Shown here piece after piece: positions 54,566 to 64,000 of a DNA stretch of 64,000 nt. The notes under the pieces are model-generated. The model saw nothing but the letters and a program-made list of their open reading frames with translations. It searched no databases and was not told the origin of the DNA. Positions within the stretch are counted from its first letter, which is position 1. Every line of letters starts with the position of its first letter. The stretch is from NCBI GenBank assembly GCA_009746045.1, contig RPFO01000213.1:6128654-6192653 (forward strand), written 5' to 3'. Source of the stretch: Mesostigma viride. Its lineage: Eukaryota > Streptophyta > Mesostigmatophyceae > Mesostigmatales > Mesostigmataceae. The position numbers and the translations under genes were made by a program.

Positions 54566-55530
54566 CGTGTACCTTCGGCTGAAAAAGTCAGCCTATTATC
54601 ATGTCGGCATGTGCACCCCTATGCAGAAGGGAACTTTGAGACAGCACAGCATGACACATGTAACTTTATTGGGCCGCCATGGGCGCGGCAACTTTTTTAT
54701 ACACCTGCCAGCAGTCAATCCTGCAGCGACTGTGCATCATGTGCAAGCTGCTGCTGTGTTTTCCGGAGTATGTGCAGGTGTTTGCCCTGTTGGGGGATAA
54801 AACAAAGCAGGTCTGCACAGTCATGGCCCGTATGCCAATCTAGCTTGTGCAGTCCGCATCAATATACCAAGGGGACAGCCAGCGAAGGCCAGACATCGGG
54901 AGAATCCGGACCATGGCAGGTCGAGCCTGCCGTTATCTTTTCCGCGTATATAAGACTAGGCTGAGTGCGACAGTGAACCAGTGCTGCACTGTTACGCTTG
55001 CACCTGAACCGCAGGACAGAAACATTGTGAGTTTACTGCACAGATAACGTTGGGTCACTGTTTGCTTGTCGGCTTTCATGTAAGGTTGCAACCTGGACCT
55101 AAATGCAAAGCCTAAGTCGCTGATACTTACTCTGGCAAACTATCGCCCCTGATGTTAGCTGCTAGAGATCGACTGGCTACGATGCAATATATGTGGATTG
55201 CAGCTTGGACGCACCTAGAATAAAGCTTCACAGAATGCAGGGCTGGGGCACAATACAGATGAATGCATAACAGATGAAATAACATTAAGACATGGTGCCA
55301 AGAAGTACGTACGTAATTGCATGTCATGTGCGCAGGGGCATGCCATGGAGAATTGTGCTAACCTCAAACTACTATACAATATCACCTGGACATGTGGTAT
55401 CCTATAGGAAGAACAGGCTGGCACCTGGGCAGCCTTCCGGCTTATCTGTAAGTAAGTAAGTACTTGCGTGTCATGCACATAGGCACAATGGATAGCTCAG
55501 CAGGCACCAAGCCCGCCCAACCCGGGCGTT
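54566..55530. other. Downstream region of the fusion gene
   Basis: Probable 3' UTR with TGTAA at 54,659, then a copy of the GGGAGAATCCGGACCATGG dispersed repeat at 54,870-54,920. No gene recognised up to the LINE fragment. Confidence 0.4.
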
Positions 55531-56680
55531 TTGTTCTCACATGGCGTGCGCCAGGCACGTGCTCGCTTTGCTAGCATTGCAGCCCGTGCCCCTGGCCTAG
55601 CGATCACGAACGAGCTTGGAGAAGGGGGGCCGACTAACAAGCAGAATTTACTAGCTGACCTCATTTATGCCGACGACATCACGCTCGTTGAGAAGCCGGA
55701 GTCTGCAGGCCCAACTTTGGCTGGACTGCCTGGCGCTCGAGGCTCGGGCGGTTGGTCTAGAAATCAGCCCCAAAACGGAGGCCCTGGCCCTCGGCATGGC
55801 AGGGCCCCCACCCACGCTTCGCCTCTTAGACGATGCCGAGGTCAACTACCCAGTCTACCCTCCTTCAGGCCGCTTCAAGCTGCTCGGCAGTTGGCTTCCC
55901 GACTGCGAGGACGACATGACGACACGGATCGGCATGGCGTGGGCGCACCTCCATGACCACCGCCGCTGGTGGAGCAACCCCGCCCTACCCCGGATCGTCA
56001 AGCGTGACCTCTTCAAGGTCGTCATTCTGACGATCCTGACCTACGGCGCCGAGACCTGGACACTGACGCAGGAGGCTGGAGCAACGACTCGACAGCAACG
56101 TCACCAAGATGCTGCGCAAGGCCCTTAACATCCCCTTTGGTTTGCACATTAGTAATGAGGATTTGTACGCTGATTTGCCCTATGTTTCCCACATTCTTAG
56201 GCACAGGCGCCTGAGCCTAGCCGGGCACCTGGCCCGCACAGATCAGGTAGATACATCAGATAGACTAGCTGGCACCAAGCCCGCCCAGCCTGGGCGATAT
56301 GTCCTCACCTGGCGTGCCCCCGGCCGCGCGCGGCAGGGCCGCCACCCGTGGACTTTTCGTGATAGACTCGGCATGGACATGTGCTACACTAGACGTGACG
56401 GGCTCACACCCGGGCAGCCTCCTGGTTTGTCTGTAATATGGAGGCAGATGGTGCGCAAGGATAGATGGCAAGTAGTGATGAAGGAGACCACCCCCAAGCC
56501 TAGCTGTGGGGGCTCCGCGTGTGACCAAAGTATGGCATTCATAGCGATTCGGGCCGCAGTGCCCACACCCCTGTAACTAGGACCTAGATAGCTTACACCA
56601 TATCCATTCCATCCCATGTTCCCCTCCCACTGAGGACTTATGCTCACGTGACGCAGTCACGTGTCTATTAATTAACTAAT
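55531..56680 (+). mobile_element. 5'-truncated LINE copy C
   Basis: The plus strand encodes in successive frames the RT palm end (QNLLADLIYADDITLVEKPE), QLWLDCLALEARAVGLEISP, LTYGAETWTLTQEAG, then the LINE C-terminal part (RRLSLAGHLARTDQVDTSDR; GLSVIWRQMVRKDRWQVV) to a stop at 56,576. A 3' region ends in TGTGTCTATTAATTAA. Frameshifts and 5' truncation make it dead. It supplies the uninterrupted reference for the TTAA insertion in copy B. Confidence 0.78.
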
Positions 56681-57030
56681 GGCGTGCCCCGGGCCGAGCG
56701 TGGCCGGGGCGCCACCCATGGACCTTCCGGGATAGGATAGGCATGGATATGTGTTACCCACGTTGCATGCAATGGGCCATGGCAGCCCCCTGGCATGTCT
56801 GTCAACTGGAGGCAGATGGTTCGCAAGGATAGGTGGCAGGTAGTAATGAAGGAGACCACCCCCAAGTCAGTGAGGGCTCCGCGTGTGACCAAGTGTGGCA
56901 TTCCGAGTGATTCGGGCCGTGGTGCCCACAACCCCGTACGTAACTAGGTCTTAGATTAATTAATAGACACGTGACTGCGTCACGTGAGCATAAGTCCTCC
57001 GTGGGAGGGGAACATGGGATGAACTGGTCT
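56681..57030. mobile_element. Additional LINE 3' fragments, opposite orientations
   Basis: 56,681-56,960 is a second plus-strand LINE 3' fragment (GGCGTGCCCCGGGCCGAGCG ... AGATTAATTAATAG). 56,961-57,030 is the same 3' UTR in inverse orientation (ATAGACACGTGACTGCGTCA ... GGGAGGGGAACATGGGATG). Confidence 0.65.
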
Positions 57031-57042
57031 TAGATGGCTAGC

Positions 57043-57452
57043 TCCATCCATCCCATCCCATCCCATCCCATCCCATCCCATCCCATCCCATCCCATCCCA
57101 TCCCATCCCATCCCATCCCATCCCATCCCATCCCATCCCATCCCATCCCATCCCATCCCATCCCATCCCATCCCATCCCATCCCATCCCATCCCATCCCA
57201 TCCCATCCCATCCCATCCCATCCCATCCCATCCCATCCCATCCCATCCCATCCCATCCCATCCCATCCCATCCCATCCCATCCCATCCCATCCCATCCCA
57301 TCCCATCCCATCCCATCCCATCCCATCCCATCCCATCCCATCCCATCCCATCCCATCCCATCCCATCCCATCCCATCCCATCCCATCCCATCCCATCCCA
57401 TCCCATCCCATCCCATCCCATCCCATCCCATCCCATCCCATCCCATCCCATC
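57043..57452 (+). repeat. (CCCAT)n pentanucleotide array, about 82 units
   Basis: Apparently perfect CCCAT units over 410 bp. It is flanked on the left by LINE 3' UTR and on the right by GTAACGCTG and a TTAA run. Confidence 0.97.
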
Positions 57453-58722
57453 GTAACGCTGTTGCGTGTTAACTGATTAATTAATTAATGCACATAGGCA
57501 TGCCACGGATGGAGTACTATGCTGATTCGATCATTATATTGAAAAATAGTTACAAAAACAGACAAACATTTTCTGCATCATGCCCCAACCATTTAGTTGA
57601 GTCGAAACACACGCCCTGATCAAGCAAGCTGTTTCCGGCCCCACCGTCTAGGTCACCCGGTCATCTGTATGCACGTAGACCAGCCATATTTTCAATGCAC
57701 AAGCAAGGCTACACATTTCCATCTCCATTCATGTTCATCATCCTGAACTCGCAAACGCGGGCAAGATAACTGCCAGCAGGCTTGAGCTACCATGGTCCGG
57801 ATTCTCCCGATTTCTGGCCTGCGCACGTTGTCTCCTTGATATAGTACTAGATGGGGGTATAATCCTCATCCTAGCTGTCCTCTACTCTGGCTTATCTTTG
57901 ATCTGCCAGGGGCAGATGACTCGCAAAGATAGTTGTCGCACGTAAATTAATTAAGATACACGTGACTGCGTCACGTGAGCATAAGTCCTTTGACCTTGTT
58001 CAAAATATTCGGTAAAATTAGTGTTTCGGGCCGTGGCAGTAGCTCTAGTGCCCACAAACCTGCAAATGGAAGCTCTAGATAGTCATCCATCCCACTGAGG
58101 CCGAACTCATCATAGCTCACGTGACGCATGGTCTATAGGTGTAAATTAATTAGGCACCTGTAGGCACCTAGGCCTTGCCAGCTAGGCACCTAGCCTGCAC
58201 ATATCAGGTAGATCGACACCTTCGAAGTTAGGTGGGCTAGCTGGCACCAAGCCCGCACAGTCCGGGCGCCATGCCCTCACGTACATGGAAGCCCCGGCCT
58301 GATGCTGCGCACTGCGCATGCCCGGTCGCCCCCGCTGGACCCTAGCTCCATGACAGGCTAGGCTTAGACATGTATTATCCTAGAACGAGCTCCATGGGTT
58401 CACCGGCCCCCGGTCAGACTCCTGGCCTATCCGTAATCTGGAGGTATCGATTCGACCCCCAAGGAGCAGCGACACAAGGTTATGACAGATCGACACCATC
58501 CCCACATCGGGTCGGTGGGCCGCGGGGAGACGCGGGTAACTACAATTGGTAAGCATAGCGGGTGCCCGCTATTAATTAATTAATTAATAGCGGGTGGAGC
58601 CGTGGCGCCCGCAAACCGACCACTCGGGGACTTGTAGTTTCCATCTCCATCTCTGGACATGTCAACTCCATTGAGGATTTATCTTCATGTGGTGCAGTCT
58701 ACATTAATTGATTGATTAGTTA
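57453..58722 (+). mobile_element. LINE 3' debris including a third C-terminal RT fragment
   Basis: 58,200-58,470 contains CTGGCACCAAGCCCGCACAG and GGCCTATCCGTAATCTGGAG, the LAGTKPAQPG and GLSVIWR segments of the LINE C-terminus. A palindromic TTAA run follows (58,566-58,596: CCCGCTATTAATTAATTAAT and its complement). An inverted copy of the GGGAGAATCCGGACC repeat lies at about 57,787-57,842. Confidence 0.55.
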
Positions 58723-58860
58723 ATTCTATTAACCGTGGAACTCCAGGGTAACCAGACTCTTTATTAAAACAATGAGTGGAGCACATACAAAAGGCAGGCC
58801 ACATCCCGGCCGCCGATGCTCATGGGAACACTTATTGCTTGGCAAAGGCTAGCCTTACCC
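58723..58860 (-). repeat. 138-bp direct repeat, outer copy
   Basis: Appears identical, base for base, to 59,317-59,454, 594 bp away. It begins ATTCTATTAACCGTGGAACT and ends GGCTAGCCTTACCC. Confidence 0.92.
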
Positions 58861-59316
58861 CCAAACACGCAGGGAGGGTGGGCGGGAAAAGAAAAGAGGC
58901 CGACCTTAGCTAGGTGGGTTTGTTTTTGTCCTTTTTTGCGTGTCATGCGGCCTTGGCCCGGACGGCATTTTTTCGCCACGCAAATGTTGCGTCTGAACAA
59001 ATGACGCAATGTGGCGTTCTAATTGCCGGCAGCTTACGTAAGGCTGCCGGGGCTATTAGGTCACATACTGCGTGAGAGAAAGAATCTAGATCTAGTTAAT
59101 CACTACGCCATGAGCCAAGAAACCTAGACAGTGGCAGGTTTATATCTCAACGTAGCTCCTGCCACCTGGCCAAGAAAAACTGGCCAAAGCTTTGGCCACG
59201 ACTGATCCGGATCAGGCCGCACCGGCCTCAAAAGGTATGTCACGTGAACCCAATAACCTAGCTATAGCGGCTACCCTTCCATCTCACTATAAAGAAACTA
59301 TGTTCAGAGAACCACG

Positions 59317-59454
59317 ATTCTATTAACCGTGGAACTCCAGGGTAACCAGACTCTTTATTAAAACAATGAGTGGAGCACATACAAAAGGCAGGCCACATCC
59401 CGGCCGCCGATGCTCATGGGAACACTTATTGCTTGGCAAAGGCTAGCCTTACCC
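59317..59454 (-). repeat. 138-bp direct repeat, inner copy
   Basis: It lies 72 bp beyond the stop codon of the tyrosine-recombinase ORF. With the outer copy it probably forms the split direct repeats of the retroelement's 3' end. Confidence 0.9.
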
Positions 59455-59526
59455 TTATATCCCTCCCTGGCGATCCATGCCAGGGGCAAAGAACCTAGCA
59501 TAATGACAGAGAAATGAACAACCAAA

Positions 59527-62500
59527 TTAGGTGGAGGGCAATTTCAAAATAGCCCGCCAGGCCCGAGGGGGGCAGGCGGCCATGGCCCGAAGAATAACCT
59601 CAGGCAGCTGCACCTCCAAACTGCGGTGCAAGCCCACATAATGGGCAACCGTGGAGCTGCTAAGCCAGCGCCCCCGGCCCTGGATGTCCCCCATGCTGCG
59701 ACCCGCGAGGAAATCGTGAGTGGCACCTCCATGCCGCAGCCCGTGAATGGTGAAAATCTGGGCGACCCCCAAGGCCTGACTCGCAGCCTGCCAAATGCGC
59801 CGGAATTGCGGGTAGGTGAAAGGGAACACGGCCTCCCAAGCGTGCTTACCCGCGATGCAGTGACGGAGGATGGTTTCAGACATCACATCTTCTACCACCA
59901 CTGACTGAGTCTTGCCCTTAGAGGTCTTGGTAGACCTCAGCAGTAGGGCGCCCCGTTGAGCCGGCCCAAGCCGAACGTCAGGCTGGAGGCGCACATGGCC
60001 AACACGGAGGTTCAGCGCCTCCGAGATTCGCAGGTAATGGCGGAACACGATGACAACCAGCAGGCCCGCAAGGCGCTGACCTTGCATGACCATCGTGCTG
60101 GCAAGTGCAAACGCCGCCTCCCATGGAATGGGAGGAGGGGCACGGGGGGGCACAAGTGTTTTCCACCCAGCGAGGACGCCACGGGCCAAGTCCCACCGCT
60201 TCACCATACCGGGATAATAAAGTTGCAACCCCATCAAGGCATTGACACACACTTGGCGGCTGTACCCCCGAAAATGAGCCCAGGCGACATACGCACAAAA
60301 TGTCTCCTCAAGGGTGTCAGCTCGTGACGATGACCCGTCCGCCCGCCCACCAGCCTCCCACCAAGTCAAGAGGGAATCAAGACCACGACGGTAGGCCAGC
60401 AAAGTAGCCGGCTTTACTTTCCCCTCTAGCAATGGAAGGTAGCTAACAGGTGCAGGGGGCCCCGGGTTAGGATGGATGCCTTCCGCGGTCAGGTCGCGCA
60501 CCCAGCCTGCCAAGAAAGTCGCCATGGATTGGCCGCGAGAAACGCCATCGGCTGGTTGAAGTGCACTCGGCGTCCACACCCACTGGGAACGACTCCCCGT
60601 GGCGAGGGTCAGCGCGCACAAGCGGCGGCACTGCTTGTTGAGCTTGTGGGATGAGGACCGCCCCTTAGCCAAGCAGCCCAACGCCGCGGTGGAGTCCACC
60701 AACCTCACCACCCGCTTGCCTCGGTTTGCCAAGCTGCGCGCACTCCTCTCCACGCCCTTCACTGCAGCCCGCACCTCCTTCTCGTTGATGTGCATCCCCG
60801 GATCCCGCCAACGACTCCGGACCCCAACCCGCCATTGCTGGCTAGTGATTGCTTGTTGCGCCCGCGCGCTCAGTGGCCTAGGGCCAGCGTAGGCCACCTC
60901 ACTTGGTATGAGCAAAGTCGGGTACCCCCGCACCTCTCGTGCCCTCGCCAGCTCCGTCACATCGCCCGGCTCCATGGTTGCGTACACGACACCTTGCCCG
61001 TAGGTGGACGCGTCAGATGCAACCACCTCACGGGCCAAAGGTGCGCTTCGGTCAACCCTTAGCATGGGAGCCAAGGCCAGGGCACACTCTAACTCCTCCC
61101 GCACCCCGGCCCACAGCACCCAGGATCGCTGCCCCCACCCTTGCAGGCTGATGAATTTGAAACATTGCTGCCAAATGGACAAGCAGCTGCGGCTTAACAT
61201 CTGCAGCCACAACCACCGCCCCAAGACGGCAGCCAGCCCCTCGGCCGTAGCTCGGCCTCGAGTGAGTATAGCCTGCGTGTGGGCGATCACAAGGTTGAGC
61301 TGCTTGACCGTTGGTTCCAGCACGCCGTTCCGTCGGTGCACCACCCCTAGGGCTTCTAGCTCGTCCCCTTCCAGGCTCGCCATCTTAGTCTTCTCCTTAG
61401 ACGGCACAAGGTTGTTAGGGAGGTAGCCTTCCTCAATAGCGCGCGTGATGAGCTGGTTCACCGCCTCGCAGGTCCGCCCGTTGCTGGCCACCAAGTCATC
61501 AATAGTGATGGACAGCATGGGGGCAGGGGGGTTTTCCAGGTCAATCTGAAGCTCCCCGGCGCGCTCCTCCTTGTACTCGATGGCCAAGCGCAGTGGCTGG
61601 CCACACTCGTCGCGCACCAAGGTGAGCTCACCTGCGCTTGAGAGGTAGTTGACCTGGCGCCTCGGATCCAGGGCACCGGTCATGTAGAGCACCATCTCAT
61701 GGATGGCCTCCCCCAGCGCCACCGCATGGGAATGTCCCATGGCCAGCACCTTGAGCACGGGCCACACCTTCCGCCTGGGCCCTGCCAGACCTACGCTAGT
61801 CGACCACACACTAGGAAGCCCTTGGTAGTCCCACCACCACTCGGGCACCTCGATGGAATAGTAGTATGACACGAGGTCGCTCTTGGCGCAGTAGCACCAG
61901 CCTTTGATGTAGACCTCCACGAGGATGCCCAGGTGGGGTAGCAGGATCTTGGGGGGGTCCACCCACAGCAGGTTGCCCAGCTTCCTGTTGACGATGAACC
62001 GAAGCTCACCCACCCCCTTGGCCACTCCAAAGCAGCCATCCACCCACTTGGGCCGCCTCTCCCGGAACGCCACCATGCCCACGCCCGCTGCCCGGCTCAT
62101 GAGCTTGCCCCATTCAGCCATGGAGCATCCCCGGCTGGGCTTGGGCACATTCCAATACTTTGCGCTCGCCACGACCGCTGGCTTGATGCAGTTCTCTTCG
62201 CTGGCATATATCTCCCGCCAGCTCGGCCGCATAGCCAACAGGTCGAGCAGCCGTGCCTTCCCCGCCACCTCCGCCTTTGGTAGACTCACCGCGTCCGCGC
62301 GCAGTTGTTCATACTTATTCTGCTTCCCATATATTGCATCAGCACCTTCTTGCTCCTGGCCTGTCGCAACGCCCCCTACGCGGCGACTGTGCCAGGTGCA
62401 GTGCCTCTTGACCCTCGCAAGGGCCTCCTCCCTCCCCTTAGAGCACGCCCCTCTAGGGTTAGGAGGAGGGTCTTGCCCCCCTCCCCACAGCCAATTAAGC

Positions 62501-62640
62501 CAACGCACTACCTTGCATTGCAGTGTGTACTCGCGGTGGCGGCGCGTGGCACGCTGTCGCCGGCGTGCCGATCTCACCCTGCCCCACGCGGTGTACGCTG
62601 GCCTAAGTGGGTATGGCAGCGGGAAAAGGGAGCGGTCCCG
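59527..62640 (-). CDS. RT - RNase H - tyrosine recombinase polyprotein
   Basis: The frame is open from 63,180, but the family-like part starts near 62.4 kb. RT: GELRFIVNRKLGNLL, YCAKSDLVSYYYSIEVPEWW (motif A aspartate) and MLSITIDDLVASNG (catalytic box I-D-D at about 61,490-61,513). RNase H: ASDASTYGQGV, GMHINEKEVRAAVKG, RLVDSTAALGCLAKGRSSSH and WTPSALQPADGVSRG. An HPNPGPP segment follows at 60,455-60,480. Recombinase: FRHYLRISEALNL (first catalytic R), RSTKTSKGKTQ (K), FTIHGLRHGGATHDF (H-x-x-R), GRGRWLSSSTVAHYVGLH (W and nucleophile Y). All recombinase residues are present. No methyltransferase domain as in canonical DIRS1 is seen. The N-terminal start is uncertain. Confidence 0.82.
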   Translation of the reverse strand, partial: RDRSLFPLPYPLRPAYTAWGRVRSARRRQRATRRHREYTLQCKVVRWLNWLWGGGQDPPPNPRGACSKGREEALARVKRHCTWHSRRVGGVATGQEQEGADAIYGKQNKYEQLRADAVSLPKAEVAGKARLLDLLAMRPSWREIYASEENCIKPAVVASAKYWNVPKPSRGCSMAEWGKLMSRAAGVGMVAFRERRPKWVDGCFGVAKGVGELRFIVNRKLGNLLWVDPPKILLPHLGILVEVYIKGWCYCAKSDLVSYYYSIEVPEWWWDYQGLPSVWSTSVGLAGPRRKVWPVLKVLAMGHSHAVALGEAIHEMVLYMTGALDPRRQVNYLSSAGELTLVRDECGQPLRLAIEYKEERAGELQIDLENPPAPMLSITIDDLVASNGRTCEAVNQLITRAIEEGYLPNNLVPSKEKTKMASLEGDELEALGVVHRRNGVLEPTVKQLNLVIAHTQAILTRGRATAEGLAAVLGRWLWLQMLSRSCLSIWQQCFKFISLQGWGQRSWVLWAGVREELECALALAPMLRVDRSAPLAREVVASDASTYGQGVVYATMEPGDVTELARAREVRGYPTLLIPSEVAYAGPRPLSARAQQAITSQQWRVGVRSRWRDPGMHINEKEVRAAVKGVERSARSLANRGKRVVRLVDSTAALGCLAKGRSSSHKLNKQCRRLCALTLATGSRSQWVWTPSALQPADGVSRGQSMATFLAGWVRDLTAEGIHPNPGPPAPVSYLPLLEGKVKPATLLAYRRGLDSLLTWWEAGGRADGSSSRADTLEETFCAYVAWAHFRGYSRQVCVNALMGLQLYYPGMVKRWDLARGVLAGWKTLVPPRAPPPIPWEAAFALASTMVMQGQRLAGLLVVIVFRHYLRISEALNLRVGHVRLQPDVRLGPAQRGALLLRSTKTSKGKTQSVVVEDVMSETILRHCIAGKHAWEAVFPFTYPQFRRIWQAASQALGVAQIFTIHGLRHGGATHDFLAGRSMGDIQGRGRWLSSSTVAHYVGLHRSLEVQLPEVILRAMAACPPRAWRAILKLPST

Positions 62641-62648
62641 CTGGGATT

Positions 62649-63071
62649 CTATTTCCCTACTTGTTGAGCCTTGCTGAGCTTGTCCAAGAGGATGGCAGTT
62701 TGGAGAGCTGCCTTGACAGCCGGGGTGGCTGACAGTGCAGCCTCCTCCCCCAATGGCAGGAGGTGGCTGGCCACCTTCCACCCCCCCCCTCCTTGCCCTT
62801 CCACCTGCAGCAAGGCCGCCACCACCCTCATTAGGTACTCCATGCCCACAAGCTCCCCGGCTGCTGAGCCCAGCTCCTTGAGAAGGGTGTCCATGGCCAA
62901 TGCAATGTTCATGACAATTTTCCTGTTCTCCATGTTCCGCCAATTTCCAGGCTTTACCGTCATGACCCACGACCGGATTCCCATCCCATTGTCGCTGGCG
63001 TCCTCCAACACCCCCGGCAGCACCCGCTCCGAAACCCGATATTTCACGCTCTTGGCGGGCGTCCCCAACAT
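62649..63071 (-). CDS. Gag-like 140-residue ORF of the DIRS-like element
   Basis: It starts MLGTPAKSVKYRVSERVLPG directly after an in-frame stop and is rich in amphipathic helices (NRKIVMNIALAMDTLLKELG; EYLMRVVAALLQVEG). It ends just upstream of the RT region. In the overlapping long frame the same DNA reads as glycine/histidine-rich low complexity, so this is the likelier coding frame. Position and composition suggest a Gag/nucleocapsid-type protein; no zinc knuckle. Translation of the downstream polymerase may start separately or by frameshift. Confidence 0.5.
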   Translation of the reverse strand: MLGTPAKSVKYRVSERVLPGVLEDASDNGMGIRSWVMTVKPGNWRNMENRKIVMNIALAMDTLLKELGSAAGELVGMEYLMRVVAALLQVEGQGGGGWKVASHLLPLGEEAALSATPAVKAALQTAILLDKLSKAQQVGK

Positions 63072-63180
63072 CTACTGCTCCAATTTTGGTACTTTTGAAA
63101 TTCCATGCCTGGAGCGCAAAGTTTGCAATATATGTGCCGTTTGTAGCTCTAGCTCTATAATAACCTGACCAACCCCGCAT

Positions 63181-63712
63181 TCCTCAAAGTAGCACTTGTT
63201 GCCTATTCTCAAATGTTATGCGAATCACATGATTAGGATCTGCTTCACGATTGCTATTGCTCGAGATTCAATTAAGAATGATTGAGATCAATAAATGATG
63301 AACCAAATAAACCAAATTAGGCCACTTGACAAGTTCATGATCCATTTACATTGTACAATTAAGCGATTAATTAATTCATAAATCATACATTACATGGGAT
63401 ACCCCCGTCGACGAGCTAGTGGTACGTACAATGAAACATTTGAGTTTGTAACATGTCTCCATGGATATATACATGTATGCTGGACCTCGCGCATCTCAGC
63501 CCTCTAAGAAATGTTATTTGAACTCAGGTCTAGATCTAAATATATACATGATCTGGATAATATTATACACTTCCTTAAAAGAGCATGAATCGAGCTTTAC
63601 AATTCAGGACAAGGAACTCGTTTGCAAATCACGGCTGAAAGGCAAGTGCTCACAACGAAGCACGTGCTCTCAAGGCTGTCCACCTCGTCCAACCAAGCCC
63701 GGGCGAGCTGGC
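63181..63712. other. AT-rich spacer without recognised gene
   Basis: It includes TTAATTAATT at 63,366-63,375 and no ORF of note. It may contain the 5' end of the DIRS-like element. Confidence 0.35.
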
Positions 63713-64000
63713 CTACTGAACAGGTCTCTTCTTGGCCAAGTTCGTGAGCCGTTTCTCGACGTCTGTCGGAATGGTCAAGATGGCCTGGCGATTGTTAGCT
63801 GGGTTGACAACAATGGTGTGTTCGAACCCCGCGTCCATGCACAGGTAGCAATTGACCAAGTTTGGCTGTTCAGGTTGGGCATCGGCGTCCATTTTGAACA
63901 TCGTCGCCATACCCGGAAATCTGTCCCAGTAGCGCACCCCCACCACCCATTGTCCCTTACGGAACAACTCCCTATCGACCTTGCCGTTTCTGTCGGCCAC
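63713..64000 (-). CDS. Partial ORF at the window edge, unrecognised
   Basis: The last 95 codons of a minus-strand frame that is still open at 64,000, so the start is outside. It has a moderately charged sequence with VNCYLCMDAGFEHTIVV (two cysteines) and a lysine/arginine-rich end (EKRLTNLAKKRPVQ). I know no family match. It may be a transposon protein or a host gene fragment. Confidence 0.35.
   Translation of the reverse strand: MADRNGKVDRELFRKGQWVVGVRYWDRFPGMATMFKMDADAQPEQPNLVNCYLCMDAGFEHTIVVNPANNRQAILTIPTDVEKRLTNLAKKRPVQ

Larger units (their letters stand above)
58723..63180 (-). mobile_element. DIRS-like tyrosine-recombinase retroelement
   Basis: On the minus strand: a small gag-like ORF, RT, RNase H, tyrosine recombinase, then direct repeats. 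There is no integrase, no endonuclease and no LTR, the definition of the DIRS/Ngaro/PAT group, which integrates circular DNA by recombinase. The polymerase ORF is intact over more than 1,000 codons, so the copy may be young. The 5' end near 63.2 kb shows no copy of the 138-bp repeat, so that boundary is uncertain. Confidence 0.8.

Noticed and set aside
57030-57456. Several ORFs of 137-153 codons on both strands (repeating SHPIP or GMGWD)
   Set aside because: They are translations of the CCCAT array; five-base units stay open in many frames.
62640-63180. N-terminal ~180 residues of the long DIRS-like ORF
   Set aside because: Low-complexity glycine/histidine text; the overlapping 140-codon frame is the better coding candidate.

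Overview
This 64 kb window is nuclear DNA from a eukaryote with spliced genes and many transposons, most likely a single-celled alga or similar protist. The evidence is GT-AG introns whose phases agree from exon to exon, GC-rich exons, a plant-style WW-domain TGS1, and LINE, Copia-like, tyrosine-recombinase and TTAA-flanked elements. A TGTAA signal after one gene and the WW-TGS1 hint at the green lineage, but I cannot name the organism. I found no rRNA, intact tRNA, CRISPR array or bacterial operon.

Layout. 1-3.6 kb: a decayed Copia-like element (protease, RT, RNase H) split by a 1.7 kb insertion. 3.8-6.1 kb: an element with 162-bp terminal inverted repeats and two unrecognised minus-strand ORFs. 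6.3-12.7 kb: a LINE 3' fragment with a (TTAA)n tail, two adjacent ~1.9 kb TTAA-flanked elements in that tail, and a third TTAA-flanked element with perfect 13-bp inverted ends. 12.7-16 kb: no recognised gene. 16.2-28.2 kb: LINE territory, with LINE 3' ends folded back on each other, a truncated LINE split by a 3.7 kb TTAA-flanked element, a near full-length LINE (ORF1, endonuclease, RT; broken by frameshifts), and two copies of a tRNA-related repeat.

28.7-54.6 kb is the gene-bearing core: two divergent genes either side of a ~1.9 kb shared upstream region. On the minus strand is TGS1 (snRNA cap trimethylguanosine synthase, WW domain, about nine exons). On the plus strand is an eleven-exon gene that I reconstruct, with every splice phase consistent, as one protein of about 1,920 residues: an ACC-synthase-like PLP aminotransferase fold, then an Egt1/EgtB-type DinB + FGE sulfoxide synthase, then an EgtD-type histidine trimethyltransferase. 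If correct, the three chemical steps of ergothioneine synthesis (methylation, sulfoxide formation, C-S cleavage) lie in one polypeptide, with a domain order unlike fungal Egt1 and a different PLP family. Most introns of both genes carry private tandem repeats.

55.5-58.7 kb returns to LINE 3' fragments and a 410-bp CCCAT pentanucleotide array. 58.7-63.2 kb is a DIRS-like retroelement (gag-like ORF, RT, RNase H, tyrosine recombinase) with an NPGP motif between the RNase H and recombinase modules and an exact 138-bp direct repeat at its 3' side. An unrecognised partial ORF runs off the right edge.
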